Positions 48,559 through 59,648 of a stretch of 64,000 nucleotides of DNA are shown one piece after another. The stretch comes from Nymphaea colorata. Lineage: Eukaryota > Streptophyta > Magnoliopsida > Nymphaeales > Nymphaeaceae. A program made the position numbers and the translations under genes. The stretch lies in the NCBI RefSeq assembly GCF_008831285.2, contig NC_045144.1, positions 15,425,858 to 15,489,857 of the forward strand. The letters are read 5' to 3'. The notes under the pieces were generated by a model. The model saw nothing but the letters and a program-made list of their open reading frames with translations. It was not told where the DNA came from and did not search any database. Position 1 is the stretch's first letter; the number at the start of each line of letters is the position of its first letter.

Positions 48559-48905
48559 TAGAGATGTCAATATATCCAGTTTGATAAGATAATAGACCGC
48601 CATTGTGAAAACATCAGATATAAAAAAAATGTATACATCAATTAAAAAATTGGATCGGATTCATATTTAAGAAGTGACATTTGATTCAGATTCGCATTTG
48701 CATAAGATTTAGTTTCAAATAAAAGTCCTACATTCAACTATTTCACATATGGAAAATCGGCATGATGTTGTTAAAAGTTTGAATTTGGATATGGTTATAA
48801 ATATAAAAATCAGATTCAGATTGTTAAATCAGATTCCTAATTCAGATCTGGATATGAATTTTAGTTTACATATTTGAATGTAATCCAATCCATTAACATC
48901 CCTCA
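48559..48905. mobile_element. hAT-like MITE of the gattcggattt family
   Basis: The left end is tagagatgtcaat at 48559 and the right end is attaacatccctca, whose complement tgagggatgttaat matches it as an imperfect TIR. The flanks are caactgt (48552-48558) and caactat (48906-48912), a decayed 7-8 bp target duplication. Related sequence sits at the same place before copies 3 and 6, but the copy 1 promoter lacks it. Confidence 0.65.
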
Positions 48906-49009
48906 CAACTATGCAACGAATGTGAAAGTAGACCTCGAAACTGCGCCCTTTATACGTTTTTGTCCTGTTTCAACCCTTATTTGCATTGCAACTTGATCCG
49001 ATCCATTTT

Positions 49010-49170
49010 GCACATGTGGGGCCCGTGAAATCAGAAAAATATTGACCATTAGATTTTCAAGGACCTCACAAATCAAGAGAACCAATCACAACCAAGCTAC
49101 TGATTTCATTGGATGATGTGGGCACAATGGCTAGTATCCTCACTGCCTCCACAGCGTATATAAAGGCAAC
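49010..49170 (+). promoter_or_regulatory. Lhcb1 copy 4 promoter, class A1
   Basis: cacatgtggggccc near 49012, aaaaatatt, CCAAT at 49082-49086, then a motif changed from aagatattg to aagctactg, so the first GATA box is lost. TATA gtatataaag lies at 49156-49165. The leader is nearly identical to that of copy 1. Confidence 0.72.
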
Positions 49171-49252
49171 GCCTGGCCTTAGGCAACTTCAAGCGCTCAC
49201 TCAACCCACTCATCTACCACCATCCTTGGACCTACCCTCACCCACTCCAAAG

Positions 49253-50050
49253 ATGGCGACCATGGCTCTCTCCTCTCCCACCCTCGCAGGCAGGGCTGTC
49301 AACATTGCTCCATCTTCCTCCGAGCTTCTCGGTGATGGCCGTGTCACAATGAGAAAGTCCGTTGCAAAGCCCAAGCCCGTCTCCTCCGGTAGCCCCTGGT
49401 ATGGTCCAGACCGTGTTAAGTACCTCGGCCCCCTCTCCGGTGAAGCTCCTTCCTACCTCACCGGTGAATTCCCTGGTGACTATGGCTGGGACACCGCTGG
49501 TCTCTCTGCTGACCCTGAGACCTTTGCCAAGAACAGGGAGCTCGAGGTGATCCATGCCAGGTGGGCTATGTTGGGTGCACTTGGGTGCGTCTTCCCTGAG
49601 TTGCTCGCTAGGAACGGAGTCAAGTTCGGCGAGGCTGTCTGGTTCAAGGCCGGTGCTCAGATCTTCAGTGAGGGAGGACTTGACTACTTGGGCAACCCTA
49701 GCTTGATCCATGCTCAGAGCATCCTGGCCATCTGGGCTACGCAGGTCATTCTCATGGGTGCAGTTGAGGGGTATCGCATTGCTGGCGGACCACTCGGTGA
49801 GGTGACCGACCCACTGTACCCAGGTGGTAGCTTCGATCCACTGGGTCTGGCCGATGACCCCGAGGCATTTGCAGAATTGAAGGTGAAGGAGATCAAGAAC
49901 GGCAGACTTGCCATGTTCTCCATGTTCGGGTTCTTTGTGCAAGCCATTGTGACCGGCAAGGGTCCCTTGGAGAACCTGGCTGACCACTTGGCAGACCCAG
50001 TCAACAACAATGCCTGGGCCTATGCCACCAACTTTGTTCCTGGCAAGTGA
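49253..50050 (+). CDS. Lhcb1: Lhcb1 copy 4 (class A1 promoter)
   Basis: An intact 265-residue precursor with the same protein as copy 3. The 5' UTR and the first 200 coding bases are almost the same as copy 1 (the ccaccatccttgga leader is shared), marking these two as A1 paralogues. It lacks the S139T and F225L changes of copy 1, so those arose, or were preserved, only there. All pigment ligands and the transit-peptide cleavage region VTM-RKS are present. The 3' flank (50051-50400) matches that of copy 1, with an AAGATTGTAAAT element after the stop. Confidence 0.97.
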   Translation: MATMALSSPTLAGRAVNIAPSSSELLGDGRVTMRKSVAKPKPVSSGSPWYGPDRVKYLGPLSGEAPSYLTGEFPGDYGWDTAGLSADPETFAKNRELEVIHARWAMLGALGCVFPELLARNGVKFGEAVWFKAGAQIFSEGGLDYLGNPSLIHAQSILAIWATQVILMGAVEGYRIAGGPLGEVTDPLYPGGSFDPLGLADDPEAFAELKVKEIKNGRLAMFSMFGFFVQAIVTGKGPLENLADHLADPVNNNAWAYATNFVPGK

Positions 50051-51752
50051 AGTACTCGCTGAAACTAAAGATTGTAAATTAGAAGGATTGTGTGATCTTT
50101 TTGTTGTGTAAAAATGTAACTCTGCTGTTCCAAAGAACACAACGTTTTTTCTCGCTTAAGTTTGCATCCAATTAATCTAGTGTCTGAATTCCCCCAAAAA
50201 AGGGAGATATTAAGTGCCATTTGCATTATGGCATGCCTGGAATTCGACTGATTTAACATGTGCAGATCCTGAACTTGATACAATATTATCCATGAGCTAA
50301 GTTTTAATGACCGGCCGCATAAATGGCCTCTGGCATAAGGTTGATGAAACAATATTGCATTTTAGAGTATACCGGTGCACTAATCTATTGTAATTGGCAA
50401 TGTATTTTTGCTGATTAGAAGCTGGGTAGAGAAAGTCTACTGTATATTGCAAACAGCATACTTGTCATAGGGAAGTTCAGTGCAAGCCCAAGCAGATCAG
50501 TTGAATCATGTCTTGTGGGTGAGCAGGGGAGAACCACCACCCGACTGAAGGCTAAAGCGCTTATCCAACCCTTCATTCTTCTAGGGCCGCTTGGCACGAG
50601 GAACTAATGTGCAGCAGATATGAAAAGTTTGTTGTTTCTTGTGAACATGATTCCATATATGTGGCCAAATATGGGTAGTGCCACTTCGTATGGGAAAGCT
50701 TTCTAACCACCAATGCTTATCATACTGCTCATACTGTGCCTATTGGCATCATATTCATATATGCAAAGAGACAGAGATGAAAGACTCAGATCCATCCAGC
50801 CCCTTTGGAACTCCGTGTTGGTTCCATGACTTATTGAGAACCCACGCGACCTACGACACAGAACACGTGCTGCCCATATATTGATAACCCTGCAGATACC
50901 AAACCACAGCAGGGCCTCCTTTTCAAGAGGCCAAAAGCATAGTTGGCAAACTCATGATTCAGACTCAGATCAAGTGATGACCGGGTCAGTGACTTGACTC
51001 ATTGACTTGGTGAGTTGACTCGTTAACTTGGTTAAGTTTTAAAATAACTTGAATCGGGTGAGTCAGGCCGAGTTGGGGCCAAGTTGGGGTGGGCCAAGGG
51101 GAGCCAGGCCAACCTTGACTTGTGACCAGGTTTTCTAGTGATTTTAGTTGACCCGGGCGATTCCCGAGCCAACTTGGTGAATCAGCCAATTATGGCCAAA
51201 AGCACATTATATATGAAAATTTTCCCTAAACTGCGGCTTTTCACTTATGAGATGCTTGTAATTACTAAATCAGATTCTCATTATTGGATTTGCATCAGAA
51301 CTTGACCAACATGCTAAATAACAACTAGTTTAGATTCAGATCTTTTAGTGCATAAAAGATAGTTTTTCTATATTTCCTCAACTCTAGCATAGCAGATAGT
51401 TTTTCTATATTTCCTCAACTCTAGCATAGCAGATCACTTTTTGTTCAGGTCCAAATTTACAAAGAAAAATTGGATTACTCCAAAGAGAATATCACTTATT
51501 CAAGAATCACTTTTATCGTTCTGTTAAAGCTGATTAATTTGATTAGTTTGTATACATTTGAGGAGTGCAAATTAAGCAAATATGTTGACTATGTAGTTTA
51601 CCTTAATTAATAAATATAAGTTATAGTTATGTATGTATGTATATATAGGATTCCTAGATTTTTCCATCCAAGTTTGGACAAATTAAATCTTGCAGCCTCT
51701 CACAGCATGTCGTATGATGCATTGCATTGGGCAGCAGTGATTTCATGGAGAT

Positions 51753-51800
<48 letters not shown>

Positions 51801-52590
51801 ATATATATATATATATATGAGAAGTAAGGAATAAAATCAGTCTAAAGTAGGATTATATTTTCAAGTATCTATTTTCCTTAACATTGACCATTCATAGGAT
51901 AGAAAGGGTTGTTGTCATGTGAAGAAAGAAAAACTAGAAAGGAGCCAAAAAAGAAAAAAAAAATACGTGAATAAGCAAGCAAGAAAAAATTAGTAGGAGA
52001 AGCTAGTCTGATAATATGGTCACTTTGAATTCATTTCCTTATATAATGTATACACAGGCACGCACACATACATACATTTTCTTCAACATCATCTTGACAT
52101 AAACAAAAAATGTAAAGATGCAAATATTTCCTTAGTGAAGGCCAAGGCACTATGCGGATGTCAAAGAGTAACCTATGTCTCCTCAAATGAAACCTTTGTT
52201 ACTTATGCAATACAAGGTTTGATGCTATCTGGCCCAAAGGCTACAACATGGCCAGTTGGGGAAGTAGTCGTGTAAAAGGCCGTTGGTTTGGTTTTTTTGA
52301 GTGCTACTCTCCTGAAGTGTAAACACATAATGGGATCATCACACTCTAGTTGATGGGTGTTCCATAGCCCTGCACTTAGAGGCCAAGACCTTGGAACAGG
52401 AGGGCCTTTGGGTCTCTTTTTCAGGCAGTGCATTGTTAACCTCCTTCTCACCCGAAAGACTTGATTCTCACCCAAAAGACTTGATGCTATCTAACAGTTA
52501 TGTGGGCTTTTCTCTTCTTTTAACACCGTTGTCGTTTGCAACCAAATATCTTACAATTCCTTGTTGTAGCCTCCCCTAAGATGTTGCTGC
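50051..52590. other. Intergenic after copy 4
   Basis: The A1-type 3' flank runs to 50400. The part 50610-50890 repeats the segment at 60310-60600 (tttgttgtttcttgtg, gcaaagagacagagatgaaa). The part 50950-51200 is a dispersed element rich in ttgactc/gagtcag. A 37-bp tandem duplication lies at 51358-51431. A (CT)-(TA) microsatellite lies at 51760-51818. The part 52100-52590 is unassigned. No gene. Confidence 0.6.
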
Positions 52591-53009
52591 AGTGTTGAAG
52601 GCTTCCCGATTAACCTTGAGAGAATTTTCAATTTAGTTAGAACTTTTCCGTTTTCCAGTAGTGAGTTCATTTTGTAAGCAATATACCAAATATTTTTCAT
52701 CTTAAACTTTCTTTATCTATTATAATTTCGGCTAAGTTGCCAAACTAATGTCAAGTTGTTGAAGTTCACAATCCATGTCCTACAGTAATTAAGTAAAAAC
52801 TTCAGAAATTAATTGACAGTCGAAAGTGTGCAACAAATTAATGGGTATGTGCTCCATCTTGCCTATGCATGTCTCCACGCCTCCCTCAAATTAATGAGTT
52901 GTTAGACTTCGGATAGCACCTGAAGGTCTTGGGTCCAATCAAGATTGGGATTGAAGTTGTACGGCACCGAACATATTTGATAGGAGTATCTGAATCATGA
53001 AGAGAAAAA

Positions 53010-53670
53010 AAAAACTGTGAAAAGTTGGCAACGGTGATCGATCTGAATGAGAACACGAAGAATAGAAACATGTGGCCAGAAGTGGAGCCAATGAAGGCGT
53101 CATCATATTGCAAGATTTCAACAATATGAGCGCTGAAAGTCTGCCCTTTTCGCCGAGCTGCCTCCCCTTTAGCCATTAGCGGATCTACGTGTGGGCTGGT
53201 GCGAGCCAGAGTCACTGCCCATGCCGAACAACACCAGCCTTTGAAAATCTATATTATGAGGGAGCTGGATCTAGGTCCAGCCACGTGTGGTGCCCACAAC
53301 AGACCCAGTCGATGCCAAACTCACTAAGGTTAATGCCCCTCAAATAAAATTTTCTGACTCAACCACTATAACATCATGCATTCTGGCCATCTCTGCTAGA
53401 CATGTCATTCTCATGGGTGCGGTCAAGGGATACCACTCAGTGAGGCGACCGACCTACTGTAGCCAAAAGGTAGCTTTGACCACTAGGTTTGGCCGATGAC
53501 CCAGAACCTTTTGCAGGGTTGAAGGTAAAGGATATTGAGAATGGGAGGCTTGTTTGGGTTCATCTTTGTTCAGGCCACTGTGAAAGGGAAGGATCCCTTT
53601 GGAAAACTTGGCTGACCCAGTCAACAACAATGCTTGGGCCTATGCCACCAACTTTATCCCTGGTAAATGA
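53010..53670 (+). pseudogene. Lhcb1: Lhcb1 pseudogene, class B, 5' part replaced
   Basis: The part 53020-53160 is a decayed class B promoter: gttggcaac, gtggccagaagtgg and caagatttcaa correspond to 38690-38790, but GATAAG reads caatatgag and the TATA box is gone. At about 53160-53370 a dispersed repeat (ccacgtgtggtgccc, gcccctcaaat) replaces the TATA box, leader and first 150 or so codons. Coding similarity starts in helix C near 53372 (attctggccatc, catgtcattctcatggg) and runs to the former stop at about 53670, with frameshifts and small deletions. [20 protein letters not shown] is still legible (family form [20 protein letters not shown]), as is [11 protein letters not shown] in another frame. 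It cannot make LHCII. Confidence 0.9.
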
Positions 53671-53861
53671 ACTCCATGTTGGATCTATCTTTTACTTTCT
53701 AATTTGACAATTTGCATGCGTAGTTGAGAGAAAAAAAAAATGTGAACTAATACTAGATGATGAGAAGTCCATCATCTTTTTATCATTGTTTTTCTTGTTA
53801 ACTGTCAACCATATTATATCAAACGGTGTTAATCAGATGGCTGAGTTTAATCTGTTATTAT

Positions 53862-54041
53862 AGATGCAATAACAAGCGAAACGCATTATATTAACTAAAA
53901 TTCAGCAAGTAAATCACTTAAATGTCGTTTATGTTCTTACAAGCTTGTGATTTCATTCCACTAAACCATTCAACATGCATGTTTAAACACATTTATGTGT
54001 TACTTTGTGATTTAAGTCATTCAATTGATCCCTTGTAGTTA
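53862..54041 (+). repeat. About 180-bp direct repeat, copy 1
   Basis: Begins agatgcaataacaagcgaaa. Nearly identical to 54411-54592, offset about 549 bp. Not bounded by TG...CA, so an LTR pair is not supported. Confidence 0.9.
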
Positions 54042-54410
54042 ACATAATGTGTTTCACCGTTTATAACTTCTACAAAGAACGATTTAAATGATTGAAATTA
54101 CAAGTTCATATAGTTAAAAATGGGATCTATGCATTAGTTTCATCCCTCGTACTTAATCGAAATAATTCAATTTGTCGTTACATCTATAGTTCGCGATATA
54201 AGCGATTGAAATCAGTTGTTCGTACAAACAGGAGTGGGATTTAAGTGATTCGTTTGATCACGCATACTTAATTAAATGTGACTTCAATTCATTAGATCCT
54301 TAACTACAAGTTCAACTCATTAGGGGAATGATAAGCGATCAAACGAATGACTTGAATTTCATTTCTTTTCATACAAACTTTTAGTTTGAACCATTTAAAT
54401 CATTCATTAT

Positions 54411-54592
54411 AGATGCAATAACAAGCGAAACCTCGTTATATTAACTAAAATTCAGCAAGTAAATCACTTAAATGTCGTTTATGTTCTTACAAGCTTGTGA
54501 TTTCATTCTACTAAATCATTCAACATGCATGTTTAAGCACATTTATGCATTACTTTGTGATTCAAGTCATTCAATTGATTCCTTATATAACT
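54411..54592 (+). repeat. About 180-bp direct repeat, copy 2
   Basis: Partner of 53862-54041. Both run through acttaaatgtcgtttatgtt and caagcttgtgatttcatt. Confidence 0.9.
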
Positions 54593-55140
54593 CTAAAAAG
54601 CCAGAATCGTCATTCAGTGTTCTCATAACTTTAATGCGTGCCAATCCATGCTTAGTCAAATGCAAATTAGAAACTAAACCTGAATCAAATTATGAAGATT
54701 AAGGTTTCCTGTTGAAAAACTGCTAAGGCTCACGTATAACGTTTCAGTTGGTTCTGTGAACATGCTTGACTTTAGTAATTCTGATTAGTAAACTTGCTCC
54801 GTCTAACATTGTGCCTAATGTCTACAAGCTGTTCTTTACTTGAAAATTTAAGTTATTCTTCTCTTAATTGTCTGCACTATCCATGAATCTGTTGTCATAC
54901 ACAGAAGAGGGTGTTTGGCATTTGTAACATGCCTCTGTTCTTGGAAACGGGTTGCACGGAACCTAGGGAGAACAAGATGTTCTTATCTCTGCGTGAACAG
55001 GACAACGTGTTCTTACCCGTAACACCCCAACCCCTAGGAGGCTAGAACACTTTTTCAAAACCCTGGCTCGAGACCCACTCGATGGTTTCGATTGCTCCAA
55101 ACTCAGCGTCGCTCAGGCGCCACGCAACCATTGCAGGTAA

Positions 55141-55183
<43 letters not shown>

Positions 55184-55641
55184 CGGTCTGCCTTTGTTTT
55201 CTTCTCCATTCATTTTTTCTCCTCTTCCTCCTCACCCTCCTCTTCATCATTTTCTTCTTCCTTACATGTTATTTTTGCCAGCAGCGGTTGTTATCGACTC
55301 CATGTTGATGTCCCCCTTCTGTCCTCCTCCCATTCTGCAGTCTGTGGTAAGCTTAAACACACACAGTCTCTATCTCTCTCTCTCTGGTAAGCCTAAACGG
55401 TCTGCGCCACTTTATGATTCTTAGCATACACTTGCCTCTTGCTTCATGGTTTATAACTCTTGGTGGAGGCTGGATGGGAGTGAACGATCGTGGCCATGGC
55501 AAAGGTCGAACGGCATTCCACATGTTCGATTAAATGACCATGTTTCGGACCACCAATTTGCAAATATGAAAGGTGACCAGTTGGAGATAAAGGACCTCCA
55601 CCATCGCCGAGTTTTAATACATGCTCCAGCTCACATGTAAG

Positions 55642-55823
55642 CAGGGGCGGACGGAGGGGGGCCGCTTAGGCCGTGGCCTGCCCCGAACTAGCTGAAAAAA
55701 AAAAATTATATTAGAAAAATAAAAAAAATTAGTTGTTCAATGTATTTTTTTTACTTATGCCCTACCCAAATTTGAGATTGGATTATTTGGTCCGTCCCTA
55801 AACGAAATCCTAACTCCGCCCTG
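55642..55823. mobile_element. hAT-type MITE, 182 bp, with perfect 8-bp TSD
   Basis: Ends are CAGGGGCGGA and TCCGCCCTG (inverted). Both flanks read catgtaag (55634-55641 and 55824-55831), a perfect 8-bp target duplication diagnostic of hAT elements. The interior is AT-rich and non-coding. Confidence 0.88.
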
Positions 55824-56984
55824 CATGTAAGACACCAATCTTACACACAACCTGCAAGATAACTAGTTCAGATAACAAAGAAACAAGATAAATCAAACAT
55901 AGCGAAGTACATTACAATGCCTCGAATGGGATCTTTGAAGTAGATAAGATAAGAGGCTTTGAATAGGTTAGTTACCACAAAATCATTTGCATAGCAACTG
56001 CAAGATAACGTATAATTTTAATTAGAAACATTGAGAAAAATGAACCAACTGATTTCTTTTACAATGAGTAAAACAAACAATCCCAAGGTCTGGTTGAACT
56101 TATTCCCCGTATCACGTTATGTAAAATTTTATTATGTGACGGGTTGATGCTATTTTGCCAGTTTTGTAGGCACCAATCAAAGGCTTGACTCTCTTTAAAC
56201 TGTCAGTGTGTTTTTCTTACCAATATCTCTATGTTAATTTCATGTTGTTTCCTCCAAGACTCTGCACTACAGTTGAAGGCTTCACAAATTTGAGAGAATT
56301 TTCAATTTGTTAGAACTTTCCTTTTCCAGTCATGAATTTTTTGTAATTTATGTAAGCTATCTACTAAATAATTTTCAGTTTAAGGTCTCACTGTTTATAG
56401 AGTTGCCAAACGGTATTAACTTGTTGAAGCTCACAAGCCATAACCTATGAAAATGTTCAGCAGAAGAAGGCCTAACTGAAAGGGTTAGAACAATGCGCCA
56501 GCCTTGGTGCTAGTCTGCTATATATCGCTGTTCCAAGAAGGTCTAGGTCCAAGTTTCACTTCGAAGATGATTTCAGAAACACAGTTCAGCAACCAAACAG
56601 AAAATAAAGAACTATTTCCGATGCATCTGTGTGTTTTTCTATTCATTTTAAATAATTTTCTACGATTACTTGTTTAAATCTGTGGGGAACCAGAAATTTT
56701 GGTAAGAGAATACTAATATATAGATTTTTAATTGAGAGGAGTCGCTGATATTAAAATGTATGCACCCTATAAAGATTTTTTAGGAGCTACGAGGCGTGTT
56801 CCCCTCCCATATGTGGTTTGGCTCTGCTTCAAATTAATGAGTTGGGAGAATTCAAACACATTAATAGCACAAGGTTTTGGGCACGATCAAGATTTAATTG
56901 CAGTTGCATCGCACTGAGAAATATATAATTGAAATGAGTAGCAGAATCTTGACAAAAAAAACTCGCACACTACTACTATTGAAA

Positions 56985-57162
56985 GTTGGCAACAGAAATC
57001 TGCATGAGAACATGGAGAAGAGAAACGAGTGGCCAAAAATGGGGCCAAAGATGGCATCGGCCTATTGCACAAGAGAAGAAGATTTCAAAGATAAGAGCGT
57101 GGAGGGTCCACTCCCCACATCAGCTCTGGCTGCTACCCTCACTTCCGCTCTATATATATGCA
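56985..57162 (+). promoter_or_regulatory. Lhcb1 copy 5 promoter, class B
   Basis: Nearly identical to 38690-38870: agaaatct, GATAAG at 57090-57095, and TATA ctatatatatg at 57150-57160. Confidence 0.75.
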
Positions 57163-57249
57163 CACTCGCCCAGCTCAAAAGGCACCCACTTCAGTACTCG
57201 TTCTAGCTCCATCACTAGCACCAATTAGTCCACCTACTCTCTTCTGAAG

Positions 57250-58047
57250 ATGGCAACCATGGCTCTCTCTTCTCCCACCCTCGCAGGCAGGGCTGTCAAC
57301 ATTGCTCCATCTTCCTCTGAGCTTCTTGGTGATGGCCGTGTCACAATGAGAAAGTCCGTTCCAAAGCCCAAACCCGTCTCCTCCGGTAGCCCCTGGTATG
57401 GTCCAGACCGTGTTAAGTACCTCGGCCCCCTTTCCGGTGAAGCTCCTTCCTACCTCACCGGTGAATTCCCCGGTGACTATGGCTGGGACACTGCTGGTCT
57501 CTCTGCTGACCCAGAGACCTTTGCCAAGAACAGGGAGCTCGAAGTGATCCATGCCAGGTGGGCCATGTTGGGGGCACTTGGGTGTGTCTTCCCCGAGTTG
57601 CTTGCTAGGAACGGAGTCAAGTTCGGCGAGGCTGTCTGGTTCAAAGCCGGTGCACAGATCTTCAGTGAGGGAGGACTTGACTACTTGGGCAACCCCAGCT
57701 TGATCCATGCTCAGAGCATCCTGGCCATCTGGGCTACACAGGTCATTCTCATGGGTGCAGTAGAGGGGTACCGCGTTGCCGGTGGACCGCTTGGCGAGGT
57801 GACTGACCCACTGTACCCAGGTGGTAGCTTCGACCCACTGGGTCTGGCTGACGATCCTGAAGCATTTGCAGAGTTGAAGGTGAAGGAGATCAAGAATGGC
57901 CGGCTTGCCATGTTCTCCATGTTCGGATTCTTCGTACAGGCCATTGTGACAGGCAAGGGTCCTTTGGAGAACCTGGCGGACCACTTAGCCGACCCAGTCA
58001 ACAACAACGCCTGGGCCTATGCCACCAACTTTGTCCCCGGCAAGTGA
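57250..58047 (+). CDS. Lhcb1: Lhcb1 copy 5 (class B promoter)
   Basis: An intact 265-residue precursor. Differences from the array consensus are A38P (RKSVPKPKP, next to the phosphorylatable N-terminus of the mature protein) and I176V after helix C. Pigment ligands and the trimerisation motif are unchanged. Coding and upstream sequence pair with copy 2. The 3' end differs: directly after TGA it reads gctctctaattggggg and lacks the aagattgtaaatg element that follows the other five intact genes. A recombination or conversion breakpoint therefore lies at the stop codon of either this copy or copy 2. Confidence 0.97.
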   Translation: MATMALSSPTLAGRAVNIAPSSSELLGDGRVTMRKSVPKPKPVSSGSPWYGPDRVKYLGPLSGEAPSYLTGEFPGDYGWDTAGLSADPETFAKNRELEVIHARWAMLGALGCVFPELLARNGVKFGEAVWFKAGAQIFSEGGLDYLGNPSLIHAQSILAIWATQVILMGAVEGYRVAGGPLGEVTDPLYPGGSFDPLGLADDPEAFAELKVKEIKNGRLAMFSMFGFFVQAIVTGKGPLENLADHLADPVNNNAWAYATNFVPGK

Positions 58048-59300
58048 GCTCTCTAATTGGGGGATACCCATGTTTGTAACTACATGAAAATTATTCTCTC
58101 CCCAAAGTGTGAAATGAGTTCTGCTACTTAAAAAATACCATTTTTCTGATCTATGTTGACTGTTGTATTTCAAATATTAGCCTTATAGAGGAATATAAAC
58201 GGTGAGGCATACACCAGTCTATTGTGTTTGTCTTCTAATGGTCCAGTTTTAGCACTTGGTTCCATTGCCCCTGAGCTTAAGGTGAGCTACTGTGTGGAAA
58301 CACTAAATTCATGGTGATGTATGGAAACCAGTTATAATCGTCAGTTCTTCTGCTCATTTGAGCAGCAGATCTACTTCCATTAGCTTCTTGCAGGGAATCA
58401 AAATTCAAATGATTTTCATTTACATCCTTGTGGAATTACATTTCTCAATTTTCTTGTCTTTTGTTGGCAAGATCGTAGCCTGTAAAGATCAGGATGTCAT
58501 TGCTCATTCTATAGTGCAAGCTTAGAACGTACAGTAGATATCAGTCACATGATTAACTCTGACAAGATACAAATATACTCTTAAGGTTGCAAATAGCTTG
58601 GAAATTTATTATACAGACATTGCCTGCAATAGATTTCTGCTTAAACATTCTGTGCAAAATGCGGCCTTCGTGTTTTACATTAACAATATACAATGCCCTT
58701 TTATTTATTTCCAGTGCTTATGTTGCATTCATAAATTCAAGCTCTGGCTTCCTGCTTGGTGGTTTTTTTTTGCTTTCTGTTGCTCTCAAGTTCTTTCTTT
58801 CCATACAAAGATCCAGATTTCATCAAACATTTGCGTTAATGAAATTGTAATTTGAAAGTTTGTTGTCGGGCAAATTTTACCAACTCTGCTTCAAGTTTTT
58901 GCATTCTGAGTTTGGTGGAGCAAACCTGAAAACTTTTGATCCCTTTAATATGAAAACAGATTCATGCATGGTGCAGAAAATGAAGAGAAATAGCTTAAAT
59001 TTTCAAGTAAAGAACAAGGTGTAGACATTAGGCATAATGTTAGACAGAGCAAACCTACTAATCAGAATTACTAAATACAAGTCAAGCATGCTCGCAGGAC
59101 CAACTGGGACATTATACGTCGAGCTCAGCAGTTTTGATCCAAATTCGAAAGGAATTAGTATGGTGGTTGTAGCGATCTAGAAATGAAAATCCGATTTTTT
59201 TGTGCTTTCCAGTTGTTGATCAATTCGGGAAAAGTAAGAACACCCTGCCTAATCGCCATATTCTAAATTCTAGACGAAATGGCAAGAACAATAAGTGCTA
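58048..59300. other. Intergenic after copy 5, left part
   Basis: A copy 5-specific 3' UTR, then unassigned AT-rich DNA. The part 58985-59145 is the inverted partner of 54715-54870 (acattaggcataatgttaga, agcatgctcgcagg). From 59165 the segment shared with 44510 and 36590 begins (gaaatgaaaatccgatt). No gene. Confidence 0.6.
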
Positions 59301-59316
59301 GCAAACCTATGTCACC

Positions 59317-59648
59317 AAAGTGCAGGGTGTGGGTGCGGGTGTCGGAACGGCACATCTCAAAAAATTTAGGTGCGGCGGTGGTATTTTTTTATTATTATTA
59401 TTATTAATTTATTATATATATAACAAAATAAGCATATTATTACAATTTAGTTATTAATGTACATAACATACTTGAATGATTTGTATTGCACAGAAAAATA
59501 TCAAAACAACATGTTATATAAGTAATTTAGTAATTTGACATTATAACTGGGCTCGGGTGTGAATCGAAGCCGCACCCATGTCTGGTGCGCACCCGACTCG
59601 ATGCGGACTCTGGTGCGGCAGTAAAATAGAAGAGTCTGGTGACTTAGC
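59317..59648. mobile_element. Insert with gtcacca ends, absent from the paralogous flank
   Basis: The flank before copy 4 reads continuously (ggcaaacactgttcatcaag, about 44820). Here, between tagcaaacctat and ttagcaacaatcactg, lies extra DNA beginning gtcaccaaagtgcaggg and ending gtctggtgac. It contains repeated ggtgcgg/gcgcaccc strings. This is consistent with a small TIR element. The class is not certain; hAT is possible. Confidence 0.5.

Larger units (their letters stand above)
53671..56980. other. Intergenic between the pseudogene and copy 5
   Basis: Holds a 182-bp direct repeat pair (53862-54041, 54411-54592), an inverted-repeat partner of 58985-59145 at 54715-54870, a (CT)n run at 55143-55180, a small hAT MITE, and the distal B-class upstream region 56250-56900, which matches 52590-52930. 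Short unassigned frames at 55082-55424 and 55446-55640 have no recognised product. Confidence 0.6.

Noticed and set aside
53862-54592. TRIM retrotransposon
   Set aside because: Repeats lack TG...CA ends, and no PBS or PPT was seen between them.
58587-58855. Two overlapping hydrophobic frames after Lhcb1 copy 5
   Set aside because: AT-rich DNA, no recognisable family, no start context or conservation in the paralogous flanks.
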